64,000 nt of DNA from Algoriphagus sp. CAU 1675 (lineage in GTDB: Bacteria; Bacteroidota; Bacteroidia; Cytophagales; Cyclobacteriaceae), in contig NZ_JARHUI010000003.1 in the NCBI RefSeq assembly GCF_029222925.1, positions 293,721-357,720 of the forward strand. Direction: 5' to 3'. This document shows positions 50,996 to 59,100 of this stretch, piece by piece (position 1 is the stretch's first letter; the number at the start of each line of letters is the position of its first letter). The position numbers and the translations under genes are program-made. The notes beneath the pieces are model-generated. The model made no database searches. It was not told the origin of the DNA and saw only the letters and a list, made by a program, of their open reading frames with translations.

Positions 50996-52945
50996 ATGTC
51001 AAAACAAATAAATATTACACTTCCAGATGGCACTGTGAAAGTGTATGACAAAGGAACAACAGGGTTACAGATTGCTGCCAGTATCAGCGAGGGTCTAGCC
51101 CGAAATGTTCTGGCCGCAAAAGTTAATGGTGAAGTTTGGGACGCAACCCGACCCATTACAAAAGATTCCACTCTTCAATTACTGACTTGGAATGACAATG
51201 AAGGAAAGAACACCTTCTGGCATTCTTCCGCTCACCTGATGGCAGAAGCCTTGGAAGACCTATATCCAGGGATCAAATTTGGTATTGGGCCTCCAATTGA
51301 AACCGGATTTTACTATGATGTGGATTTTGGAGAGAAAACCCTTGAGGGATCGGAGCTGGAAAAAATCGAGCAGAAAATGATCGAATTGGCGAAAGCCAAG
51401 AATGAATACATCAGAAAAGAGGTTTCCAAAAGTGATGCGATAGCTTATTTCCAGGAAAAGGGAGATGAATACAAGCTAGACCTATTGGAAGGTTTGGAGG
51501 ATGGTTCCATCACTTTCTATGAACAAGGAAACTTCACGGATCTTTGTCGGGGACCTCATATTCCAAATACAGGGTTTATCAAAGCTGTAAAGCTTACGAA
51601 TATTGCCGGAGCGTATTGGAGAGGTGATGAAAAACGCAAAATGCTTACCCGTATCTATGGGGTTACATTTCCAAAGGCCAAGGAGCTTCAGGAATACCTG
51701 ACCATGCTCGAAGAGGCCAAAAAGCGTGATCACCGTAAGATTGGCCGTGAACTGGAACTGTTTACTTTCTCCGAAAAGGTAGGAATGGGTTTGCCTTTGT
51801 GGTTGCCTAAAGGAACTATTTTGAGAGAGAGGCTGGTGAACTTTATGAAAAAGGCCCAGGACAAATCAGGCTATCAGCAGGTAACTACCCCGCATATTGG
51901 TCATAAGGCTCTTTACGAAACCTCAGGGCATTACGAGAAGTATGGTAAGGATTCATTCCAGCCTATTGCTACTCCAAATGAGGGAGAGGAGTTTTTGCTC
52001 AAGCCAATGAACTGTCCTCACCATTGTGAGATTTACAAGCATAAACCGAGATCTTATAAGGATTTGCCAATCCGTTACGCGGAATTTGGAACGGTTTACA
52101 GATATGAACAAAGTGGAGAACTTCATGGATTGACTCGTGTAAGGGGATTTACTCAAGATGATGCTCACATATTCTGTCGTCCTGATCAGGTAAAAGAAGA
52201 ATTTATAAAGGTTATTGATCTCGTGCTCTATGTATTTAAAGCATTGGGCTTTGAGGATTATATAGCTCAAATTTCCCTAAGAGATCCTGAAAACCCAACC
52301 AAATACATTGGTGGGGATGAAGCTTGGAACAAAGCAGAAGCAGCAATTATTGAGGCTGCTGCAGAAAAAGGTCTCCAGACAGTTACTGAGTTGGGAGAAG
52401 CGGCATTTTATGGTCCAAAGCTTGATTTCATGGTTAAGGATGCTTTGGGAAGAAAATGGCAGTTGGGAACCATTCAGGTAGATTATCAGCTTCCAGAGCG
52501 TTTCCAGTTGGAGTATATCGGTTCAGACAACCAAAAACATCGCCCAGTGATGATTCACCGAGCTCCGTTTGGTTCTTTGGAGCGCTTCGTAGCCGTATTG
52601 ATCGAGCACTGTGCAGGTAATTTCCCATTATGGTTATCTCCAGAGCAAATTAATATTCTTCCAATTTCAGAGAAGTTTATAGGATATGCAGAAGAAGTAA
52701 AGGCAATTTTGGAAGAGGCAGGAATTACAGGATCCATTGATAACCGTGACGAGAAGATCGGTAGAAAGATCCGAGACTCCGAAGTAAAAAAGGTTCCTTT
52801 TATGCTGATTGTAGGGGAGAAGGAGCAAGAAGAACGTAAACTCTCTGTCCGGAAACATGGACAAGGAGACCTAGGTAACTTTTCTCCGGAAGAGTTTATA
52901 CAGTATTTCCAAGGAATTATTTCAGAATCACTGACTAGGGAATAA
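50996..52945 (+). CDS. thrS: Threonyl-tRNA synthetase
   Basis: 649 residues with the full domain set: N-terminal TGS (about 1-62), editing/SAD domain (about 65-230 with H-S-S-A-H-L and the C-R-G-P-H zinc-site segment), class II catalytic core (motif 2 R-Y-A-E-F-G-T-V, zinc ligand Cys in M-N-C-P-H-H-C) and anticodon-binding domain (I-L-P-I-S-E-K-F). It charges tRNA-Thr. It precedes infC, rpmI and rplT in the conserved translation cluster, with an 84-nt gap to infC. Confidence 0.97.
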   Translation: MSKQINITLPDGTVKVYDKGTTGLQIAASISEGLARNVLAAKVNGEVWDATRPITKDSTLQLLTWNDNEGKNTFWHSSAHLMAEALEDLYPGIKFGIGPPIETGFYYDVDFGEKTLEGSELEKIEQKMIELAKAKNEYIRKEVSKSDAIAYFQEKGDEYKLDLLEGLEDGSITFYEQGNFTDLCRGPHIPNTGFIKAVKLTNIAGAYWRGDEKRKMLTRIYGVTFPKAKELQEYLTMLEEAKKRDHRKIGRELELFTFSEKVGMGLPLWLPKGTILRERLVNFMKKAQDKSGYQQVTTPHIGHKALYETSGHYEKYGKDSFQPIATPNEGEEFLLKPMNCPHHCEIYKHKPRSYKDLPIRYAEFGTVYRYEQSGELHGLTRVRGFTQDDAHIFCRPDQVKEEFIKVIDLVLYVFKALGFEDYIAQISLRDPENPTKYIGGDEAWNKAEAAIIEAAAEKGLQTVTELGEAAFYGPKLDFMVKDALGRKWQLGTIQVDYQLPERFQLEYIGSDNQKHRPVMIHRAPFGSLERFVAVLIEHCAGNFPLWLSPEQINILPISEKFIGYAEEVKAILEEAGITGSIDNRDEKIGRKIRDSEVKKVPFMLIVGEKEQEERKLSVRKHGQGDLGNFSPEEFIQYFQGIISESLTRE

Positions 52946-53029
52946 CTAAGTAAAATTTTATTCTGCTTTCATGAATTAGAAATAATTCTGATATTTGCAC
53001 TCAATTTCAAAAATTCAATCAAAACAAAC

Positions 53030-53581
53030 TTGAGAGACAGACAACCAAACAGAGGTCGACAGGAAGAACCTTACAAGGTAAACCAAAAAATCAGAGCCCG
53101 AGAAGTAAGAGTAGTAGGAGAATTCGTAGAGGGAGGAAATGCAGTACTTTCTTTGGATAGAGCTATCAGACTTGCTCAGGAAAATGATCTGGACCTGGTT
53201 GAGATTTCCCCAAATGTGAATCCGCCTGTTTGTAAGATTTTGGACTATGCCAAATTCAAATACGAACAAAAGAAGAAGCAGAAGGAAATTAAAGCAAATG
53301 CAGCCAAGGTAGTTTTGAAAGAAATCAGATTCGGACCTAACACCGATGATCATGATTTTAATTTCAAATTAAAGCATGCCATCAACTTTCTTAAGGAAGG
53401 TGCAAAGGTGAAGGCTTATGTTCATTTCGTCGGCCGAAGCATTGTATTTAAAGAAAGAGGAGAGATGTTGTTATTGAAATTTGCTCAGGCACTTGAGGAC
53501 TATGGAGCTGTAGAACAGCTTCCAAAGCTTGAGGGCAAGAGAATGAGTATTTTCATAGCTCCGAAAGCAAGTAAGAAATAA
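53030..53581 (+). CDS. infC: Translation initiation factor IF-3
   Basis: 183 residues. The N-domain ([28 protein letters not shown]) is joined by a Lys-rich linker ([10 protein letters not shown]) to the C-domain ([12 protein letters not shown]). The start codon is TTG at 53030. Non-AUG starts in infC are widespread because IF-3 discriminates against them, giving autoregulation. It prevents premature 30S-50S joining. rpmI follows after 23 nt. Confidence 0.97.
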   Translation: MRDRQPNRGRQEEPYKVNQKIRAREVRVVGEFVEGGNAVLSLDRAIRLAQENDLDLVEISPNVNPPVCKILDYAKFKYEQKKKQKEIKANAAKVVLKEIRFGPNTDDHDFNFKLKHAINFLKEGAKVKAYVHFVGRSIVFKERGEMLLLKFAQALEDYGAVEQLPKLEGKRMSIFIAPKASKK

Positions 53582-53604
53582 ATTTCAACTAAATACACAG
53601 TAAA

Positions 53605-53799
53605 ATGCCAAAAGTAAAAACTAAATCCAGTGCAAAAAAGAGGTTCTCTTTGACAGGAACCGGTAAAATCAAAAGGAAACACGCTTTCAAAAGCCACATC
53701 CTGACCAAAAAATCTACCAAGCGTAAGCACAACTTGACCAAAACTGGTCTTGTAGATGTGTCCGATGAGGGTAGAGTAAGAGATATGTTGAGAATCTGA
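53605..53799 (+). CDS. rpmI: 50S ribosomal protein L35
   Basis: 64 residues with the conserved [14 protein letters not shown] opening and [11 protein letters not shown]. It is a small basic component of the large subunit, here between infC and rplT as usual. A 103-nt gap separates it from rplT, longer than common, and may hold a leader for L20 control. Confidence 0.97.
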   Translation: MPKVKTKSSAKKRFSLTGTGKIKRKHAFKSHILTKKSTKRKHNLTKTGLVDVSDEGRVRDMLRI

Positions 53800-53902
53800 T
53801 TTTCACCATCACTCTAAAAAACAATTAAGGTTTATTTATTCACCAGATGCTTTGGTATTCAAGACTTAACATTAAGCACCAAGTGTCAAAAAACAAAAAA
53901 CT

Positions 53903-54247
53903 ATGCCTAGATCAGTAAACGCGGTAGCGTCAAGAGCAAGAAGAAAGAAAGTGCTAAAGGCCACTAGAGGTTATTTCGGAAGAGGTAGCAACGTTTGGAC
54001 TGTAGCCAAAAACAAGTACGAGAAAGGTCTTCAGTACGCGTACAGAGACAGAAAAGCGAAGAAAAGAGAATTCAGAGCTTTATGGATCCAGCGTATCAAT
54101 GCAGGTGCTAGAGAGCACGGTATTTCCTATTCTCAATTTATGGGACTATTGAAGAAAGCTGATATCGAGCTAAACCGTAAGGTTTTGGCTGATTTGGCCA
54201 TGAATCACCCAGAGGCATTCAAAGCTGTAGTTGAAAGAGTGAAATAA
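53903..54247 (+). CDS. rplT: 50S ribosomal protein L20
   Basis: 114 residues. It has the typical N-terminal [16 protein letters not shown] and G-Y-F-G-R-G-S-N, with [11 protein letters not shown] and W-I-Q-R-I-N-A. L20 assembles early on 23S rRNA and in many bacteria represses its own operon by binding the mRNA. It is last in the thrS-infC-rpmI-rplT cluster and is closed by a hairpin terminator. Confidence 0.97.
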   Translation: MPRSVNAVASRARRKKVLKATRGYFGRGSNVWTVAKNKYEKGLQYAYRDRKAKKREFRALWIQRINAGAREHGISYSQFMGLLKKADIELNRKVLADLAMNHPEAFKAVVERVK

Positions 54248-54270
54248 GGTCGGCACACCTTATTTTGCGG

Positions 54271-54294
54271 AAGCCTTCCCTAATGGGAAGGCTT
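54271..54294. terminator. Intrinsic terminator of the L20 operon
   Basis: AAGCCTTCCC and GGGAAGGCTT form a perfect 10-bp stem with a TAAT loop and T6 after it. It also fronts the convergent Nramp gene. Confidence 0.9.
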
Positions 54295-54300
54295 TTTTAT

Positions 54301-55635
54301 TTAGAAGAGTTTATAAACCCCATAAAAGGAAACGCTCACAATTGACAGGACGCTAAGCCAAAATATAATCCCATACAACCCATTTTGGGCCAGATTTAAT
54401 TTTCTGTTTTTAAAATAAAATTTCAAAGCTCCATAGACTACAAGAAGAAGTAAAACCGATCCTATTACCCCGCCAAAAAGAACCATAAAACCAGGCTGTT
54501 TAATAAATAGAAAAGCAATCACCCAGAACAAAGGAAAAAGAAATGACATGATTTTTACCGCTTTCTTTTTCTCATTCTCCTCAGCAATCCAACCGATTTG
54601 GGAAAGTGCATCGGGGAAAAGCCTAGTCCAATAAGCCAATGTGGCAAACACACTGGAATACAAGGCAAAAAATCCTCCAATCAGATATCCGGTTCTTGCA
54701 TTGGGACCAAGGGATTCTGTGTAAATGGAAGCTAAGGAATTGATCAAATCCATGCCTTCAGGTATTTCTTGGTTCCCATGAAGAATAGAAGCTCCAAGAA
54801 GATAAAATGCAGCTGTTACCAGGGTATAAATCAACATTGCCAAAAATGCATCCATTTGCATGATTTTGATCCATCCTTTCGCCCGGCTTTTCCATTCTTC
54901 TGAACCGTCATATTCTCCTACAAAACTTGCATAGCCTTTTTCCTGACACCAATAGGTATAGGCAATGATTTCATCACTGGCTACTCCTGTAATACCAAAA
55001 GCTCCAATTGCAACAAAAATCAATTCATTGGGTAGATTAAAAGTCAAACCAGAAGCGACCTGTTCCCAAGTTAAAGCATAGGGAGTATAGAAAATAGCAA
55101 TTAGGGAAATCAATGTAAAAAGTGTAAAACCGAAAACCATTAGGGTTGCTGACTTCTCTATTAAGGGATAATAGTTTTTCAAGAAGAAAAGTATTAGGCT
55201 AATTCCGATCAATAAAGCACCAAAAGACACGGAAATTGAGGGGAAGATCAAGCTTAGCGCTATGGCTGCTCCTCCCAGCATCCCTCCAAGCTGCAGGATC
55301 TTTAAACCTGTTAAGAAGAAAGTCGTCCAAACCGACCAGTTGGCTTTTTTCAGTTTTGGCCCTCCAAACTGATTGAATTCAGCCATCAGGCTATTTCCAG
55401 AAAGGATGCTGTTTTTCCCATATTCCAATTGGATGGCTACTTTGATAAAGCAACTGACCAGAATAACCCAAAAAGTGATAAATCCCCCTTTTGCTCCCAG
55501 AATCGTGGTAGCGATCAATTCACCGGAACCAACAATGGATGCAGAAAGAATAAAACCAGGCCCTAGAAAGCGAAGTTTTGAAAAGAAAGATTGGGGAGGG
55601 TTTTGGACTTGGAAGGAAGGGGAGATGTTTGGCAT
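54301..55635 (-). CDS. Nramp-family transporter lacking the canonical metal-binding motifs
   Basis: About 444 residues from the ATG at 55635 (M-P-N-I-S); a start at 55653 is possible. Eleven hydrophobic helices of the Nramp (SLC11) fold are present. TM1 reads G-P-G-F-I-L-S-A-S-I-V-G-S-G-E-L, where typical Mn/Fe carriers have D-P-G-N. TM6 reads G-I-T-G-V-A-S-D-E-I-I, where A-x-x-M-P-H is expected. Loss of these ligands suggests another ion or small-molecule substrate, as in Nramp-related branches. It stands alone, convergent with rplT. Confidence 0.82.
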   Translation of the reverse strand: MPNISPSFQVQNPPQSFFSKLRFLGPGFILSASIVGSGELIATTILGAKGGFITFWVILVSCFIKVAIQLEYGKNSILSGNSLMAEFNQFGGPKLKKANWSVWTTFFLTGLKILQLGGMLGGAAIALSLIFPSISVSFGALLIGISLILFFLKNYYPLIEKSATLMVFGFTLFTLISLIAIFYTPYALTWEQVASGLTFNLPNELIFVAIGAFGITGVASDEIIAYTYWCQEKGYASFVGEYDGSEEWKSRAKGWIKIMQMDAFLAMLIYTLVTAAFYLLGASILHGNQEIPEGMDLINSLASIYTESLGPNARTGYLIGGFFALYSSVFATLAYWTRLFPDALSQIGWIAEENEKKKAVKIMSFLFPLFWVIAFLFIKQPGFMVLFGGVIGSVLLLLVVYGALKFYFKNRKLNLAQNGLYGIIFWLSVLSIVSVSFYGVYKLF

Positions 55636-55717
55636 ACTTTGGAATATAGCCAAAATCCAAATATCCCAAAATCAGTCAGGTACAAATAGGTCGGGAATTG
55701 CACCTTGAAATAGAAAC

Positions 55718-55801
55718 AAAAAAGGCTCTCATTTCTGAAAGCCTTTGTAGCGAGAACGGGAGTTGAACCCGTGTCCGCCGCGGCGGATATGAATCCTGTG
55801 C
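55718..55801 (-). repeat. Truncated tRNA-Met 3' part plus terminator (duplicate of the 56078 region)
   Basis: A 37-bp block (55718-55754) is identical to 56078-56114 and comprises a hairpin terminator and the tRNA 3' acceptor strand. The T-arm copy (acgggagttgaacccgtg) follows. The anticodon region keeps tatgaatcctg, but between them the sequence is replaced by the 14-bp perfect palindrome TCCGCCGCGGCGGA. There is no 5' half, so it is not a functional tRNA. Confidence 0.75.
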
Positions 55802-56065
55802 TTAGTATTTGTAGAGAGGAATGATATGTTGTCTGATCCAGTCCCTTCCTTTTCCTGTTTTGAGTTCTTTTTCACGCTTTGCAGCGACTGATTTTTCGAG
55901 GAAGAATTCCACATGGATCACTATCCAGGGTCTATACCTTATAGTAAACCCTTTGTTGGATTTTGCATTGTGAAAATGAAATCTTGTGATTAGATCAGTA
56001 GTCATTCCGGTATATGTTTTTCCGGACTGTTTTGAAAAAAGAACATATACCACAAATTGATCCAT
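55802..56065 (-). CDS. GIY-YIG nuclease-family protein beside tRNA-Met
   Basis: About 87 residues from the ATG at 56065 (M-D-Q-F-V-V-Y); the frame is open to 56092. The single GIY-YIG domain has V-Y-V-L-F-S, then Y-T-G-M-T, the catalytic Arg in D-L-I-T-R-F, H-N, and the metal-binding Glu in A-A-K-R-E-K-E-L-K-T-G. It belongs to the small stand-alone type (UPF0213/YhbQ-like). It lies 42 nt downstream of tRNA-Met and is immediately followed by a partial second copy of the tRNA 3' end. This suggests insertion at the tRNA with target duplication. Confidence 0.85.
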   Translation of the reverse strand: MDQFVVYVLFSKQSGKTYTGMTTDLITRFHFHNAKSNKGFTIRYRPWIVIHVEFFLEKSVAAKREKELKTGKGRDWIRQHIIPLYKY

Positions 56066-56107
56066 ATATGTAAAAATAAAAAAGGCTCTCATTTCTGAAA
56101 GCCTTTG

Positions 56108-56181
56108 TAGCGAGGACGGGAGTTGAACCCGTGACCTCAGGGTTATGAATCCTGCGCTCTAACCAACTGAGCTACCTCGCC
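56108..56181 (-). tRNA. tRNA-Met (CAT anticodon)
   Basis: A 74-nt cloverleaf on the minus strand: acceptor GGCGAGG/CCTCGCT with a G-T first pair, D-arm GCTC...GAGC, anticodon loop TTCATAA, T-arm ACGGG-TTCAACT-CCCGT, discriminator A. CCA is not encoded. The anticodon stem has one A-C mismatch next to the loop (position 31-39). CAT could also be an isoleucine-2 tRNA after lysidine modification, but the body resembles elongator Met. A terminator hairpin follows at 56078-56106. Confidence 0.85.
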
Positions 56182-56401
56182 AGAATATTTTTTAATCGGA
56201 TTTTTTCAGTATTGAATTTTCAAATTAATGCCTATATTAAAGCACGGTCGAAATCCAAAACTAAAGAGATTGAAAACCGTTTATTTTCAACTTAGAAATC
56301 TCCCTTGCGAATGGGAATGCAAATATGAGGTCTTGTACTGTGAAAAGCAAGTTGATGTTCTTTAAAAAAATGAATTTTCTACGACTGAATAACCTGAAAT
56401 C

Positions 56402-56797
56402 ATGGTAAAAAATAAGTTTGTATCTGATTATCAAATCAATGCATCAAAGAAAATAGTTTTTCATTATTTAAGTACAGCGAGTGGTCTGGAAGAGTGGTTT
56501 GCGGATGAGGTAAAAATCAATGAAGACAAAGTATTTATTTTTGATTTTGACAATGAAGATCATTACGCCCGGTTGGCATCCTTAAGGAATAATGCCCATG
56601 TTAAATTTGAATTTTTTGATCCTAAAAATCTCGAGGAAGACGATAATTCATATATAGAATTTAAACTGGAGGAAAATGAACTTACCCAAACGCTATTCTT
56701 AAAGGTGATTGACTATTCGGATGGGTATGATGATGATGAACTTGTGGCCATTTGGGACGGGTTAGTCAGCAAACTCAAAGAGATAATAGGTGGTTAA
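56402..56797 (+). CDS. START-like/SRPBCC domain protein
   Basis: 131 residues. It opens with a strand-rich segment (F-V-S-D-Y-Q-I-N-A-S-K-K-I-V-F-H-Y-L-S-T-A-S-G-L-E-E-W-F typical of the START/AHSA1 fold) and ends with a long helix (W-D-G-L-V-S-K-L-K-E-I-I-G). It is acidic, with no signal peptide. The family binds hydrophobic ligands or acts as a co-chaperone. It lies 74 nt before the lptF/G gene, a frequent pairing in Bacteroidota, although a shared function is unproven. Confidence 0.82.
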   Translation: MVKNKFVSDYQINASKKIVFHYLSTASGLEEWFADEVKINEDKVFIFDFDNEDHYARLASLRNNAHVKFEFFDPKNLEEDDNSYIEFKLEENELTQTLFLKVIDYSDGYDDDELVAIWDGLVSKLKEIIGG

Positions 56798-56870
56798 TTT
56801 CAAGTAATTTACCAACTTTAAACATCAAAATCTTTGTTTCGTAAATTGAGGCAAGGTTCAGAGTTTATCC

Positions 56871-58646
56871 ATGAAGAAATTAGACAAGCTTATTTTAGGG
56901 TCTTTTATAGGCCCATTTTTATTGACTTTCATCGTGGTTGACTTCATTTTATTGATTGTCAACATGCTGAAATATTTTGATGAGATCTTTGGAAAAGGTC
57001 TCAGTTTCTGGATTTACGCCGAACTGATCGGGTACTTCGTGATCAGTATTTCTCCCATGGCCTTGCCTTTGGCAGTGTTGCTTTCCAGTTTGATGACATT
57101 TGGAAATCTTGGAGAACATTTTGAACTGACAGCAATCAAGAGCAGTGGGATTTCTTTGGTCCGAGCGTTGCGTCCAATAGGAATTTTTGTGTTTTTCCTG
57201 GTTATAGCCGCCTATTTGTCCAATAATTACCTCGTCCCAAAAGTCAATTTAAAGACCTTCAGTTTGCTTTATGACATTCGGATGAAGTCTCCTGCCCTGG
57301 ATATAAAAGAAGGGGTTTTTTATGCGGGAATCCCAGGATATAGCATCAAGGTCAATCAAAAAATAGGTGAAAATGACCTTAAGGATATTATTATTTATAA
57401 CCACAACGATGTAGCAGGAAACCTAGATGTAACTATTGCTGATTCAGGCAGGATGGAACCGTTTTTCAATGATAATTATATGAGGTTGACTTTGTATAAT
57501 GGCCAAAATTATAAAGAGGCTAGGGCTACTAGGGGCATTTCAGAAAAACCAGTAGAATTCAACCGAACTACTTTTGATGAAAATGTGATCATTTTTAATT
57601 TGGATGCATTTAAACTCAGTCGTACCCCTGAAGATCTTTGGTCTACCAACCGTTCCATAAAAAACATAGGGGAAATCAAAGTAGGTTTGGACTCCATTTA
57701 CACTTTGATCAATGACCATCAGTATCAAAACTATCAAACGGCTGAGGGTATTTATCCTTTTTTTACCAGGCAAAGGAAACTTGCGCCTCTGGCTGAAATT
57801 GTTGAAAGAAAAGCTCAAGATGATACTGCAAGGGTTTTAAAGGCACGAAAAGAAAAATCACTAAAGGATTCTCTTGAAAGGCTTAATCAGAAACTCCAAC
57901 CTGATTCATCTGAAGTTTCCTCCATACTTCCTGAAAAACGTTTATCTAATACTCAAGACTCGTCAGGGGTTCTTAATGTGAAATCGGTAGGGGAAGTATC
58001 CAAATCAGATTCCATTTTTAAGGCTAAGGTAACAAACCGAACCCCAAGACTGGTTAAGATGGACTCCACTGAAAGTCCTGCAAAAAAAAACACACCTAAT
58101 CGTCAAGATTTGTCCAAAAAGGTGACTCGAACTACATTATTGACAGCTGAAGAGAAGGAATTAATAGATTCCCTGATTTACCAAAGAGGATACAGGTCCA
58201 ATGCCCTTACGATGGCATTGAATAATTCACGCAATCTCAAAAACTCCTTCAACATTAAAAATAACCAAATTGAAGGTTTTGAACGGGAATATAGAAGGTT
58301 TCAGATTGCCTGGTATCAAAAGTATACCCAAGCATTTGCTTGTTTGGTTATGTTCCTGATCGGAGCTCCATTAGGGGCTATTATCAAAAAGGGAGGATTA
58401 GGTTTTCCTGTTTTGATTTCTATCATATTTTTCATTGTGTATTATATGTTGACCATTACCGGTGAAAAGTGGGCAAAGGAGGGAGTTACGAATGCTTTGG
58501 TAGGTACTTGGTTCTCCTGTGTCTGTTTGTTGCCTTTTGGATTGTTCTTTTTGAAGCAGGCCCGAAAAGATGCTAGACTCTTTGAGCCAGACTTTTATGT
58601 GGGGATTTGGAAAAGCTTAAAATCAAAACTCATTTTGAAAAAATAG
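56871..58646 (+). CDS. LptF/LptG-family lipopolysaccharide export permease
   Basis: 591 residues. Three N-terminal membrane helices (about 10-35, 55-80, 100-120) and three C-terminal ones (about 480-580) flank a periplasmic jellyroll (F-Y-A-G-I-P-G-Y-S-I-K-V). Between them (about 310-440) is a charged low-complexity insert rich in Lys, Ser and Thr, making the protein over 200 residues longer than E. coli LptF/G. It works with LptB to extract LPS from the inner membrane. One YjgP/YjgQ protein with an insert is common in Bacteroidota. Confidence 0.9.
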   Translation: MKKLDKLILGSFIGPFLLTFIVVDFILLIVNMLKYFDEIFGKGLSFWIYAELIGYFVISISPMALPLAVLLSSLMTFGNLGEHFELTAIKSSGISLVRALRPIGIFVFFLVIAAYLSNNYLVPKVNLKTFSLLYDIRMKSPALDIKEGVFYAGIPGYSIKVNQKIGENDLKDIIIYNHNDVAGNLDVTIADSGRMEPFFNDNYMRLTLYNGQNYKEARATRGISEKPVEFNRTTFDENVIIFNLDAFKLSRTPEDLWSTNRSIKNIGEIKVGLDSIYTLINDHQYQNYQTAEGIYPFFTRQRKLAPLAEIVERKAQDDTARVLKARKEKSLKDSLERLNQKLQPDSSEVSSILPEKRLSNTQDSSGVLNVKSVGEVSKSDSIFKAKVTNRTPRLVKMDSTESPAKKNTPNRQDLSKKVTRTTLLTAEEKELIDSLIYQRGYRSNALTMALNNSRNLKNSFNIKNNQIEGFEREYRRFQIAWYQKYTQAFACLVMFLIGAPLGAIIKKGGLGFPVLISIIFFIVYYMLTITGEKWAKEGVTNALVGTWFSCVCLLPFGLFFLKQARKDARLFEPDFYVGIWKSLKSKLILKK

Positions 58647-58684
58647 AAGAGGTAAGGATGTTTTACTTTTTGGAATATTACCCT

Positions 58685-58692
58685 TACCTTTG
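58685..58692 (+). promoter_or_regulatory. rpsO promoter -7 box
   Basis: TACCTTTG fits TAnnTTTG and lies 28 nt before the rpsO ATG. A clear -33 TTG at proper spacing is not seen. It is embedded in an AGGTAAGG/CCTTACCT inverted repeat that begins after the lptF/G stop. Confidence 0.5.
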
Positions 58693-58719
58693 TGGTTGTT
58701 TTAATTAATTTAGCTAAAC

Positions 58720-58995
58720 ATGTATTTAACATCAGAGAAAAAACAAGAGTTGTTTAAGAATCATGGACGGTTAAAATCTGCTACAGACACAGGATCCCCT
58801 GAGTCTCAGATTGCCCTCTTTACACACAGAATCAAGCACTTAACAGAGCATCTTAAGTCAAACAAAAAAGATCACTCTTCAAGACTTGGTTTGTTGAAGT
58901 TGGTAGGTAAGAGAAGAAGCCTACTAGACTATCTCCATAAAAAGGATATCGAGCGATACAGAGCAATTATTGCCGATCTAGGAATTAGAAAATAA
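58720..58995 (+). CDS. rpsO: 30S ribosomal protein S15
   Basis: 91 residues with the conserved [36 protein letters not shown], and R-Y-R-A-I-I. It binds 16S rRNA in the central domain. It sits upstream of pnp, the widely conserved order, with a terminator hairpin between them that would attenuate read-through. Confidence 0.97.
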   Translation: MYLTSEKKQELFKNHGRLKSATDTGSPESQIALFTHRIKHLTEHLKSNKKDHSSRLGLLKLVGKRRSLLDYLHKKDIERYRAIIADLGIRK

Positions 58996-59004
58996 CCACA
59001 CAGG

Positions 59005-59032
59005 GTAAGGTTCTCTAAGTTGAGAACCTTAC
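59005..59032 (+). terminator. Intrinsic terminator between rpsO and pnp
   Basis: GTAAGGTTCTC and GAGAACCTTAC form an 11-bp stem around a 6-nt loop, followed by T6CT6. Confidence 0.88.
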
Positions 59033-59100
59033 TTTTTTCTTTTTTACAGCGAAATAAGAGGACTTTTAAAACTTTGATGCTTTAATTCTAACAATTACTT

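Noticed and set aside
55747-55801. A second functional tRNA
   Set aside because: Only the T-arm, 3' acceptor strand and part of the anticodon arm exist; the 5' half is missing and a palindrome replaces the variable region.
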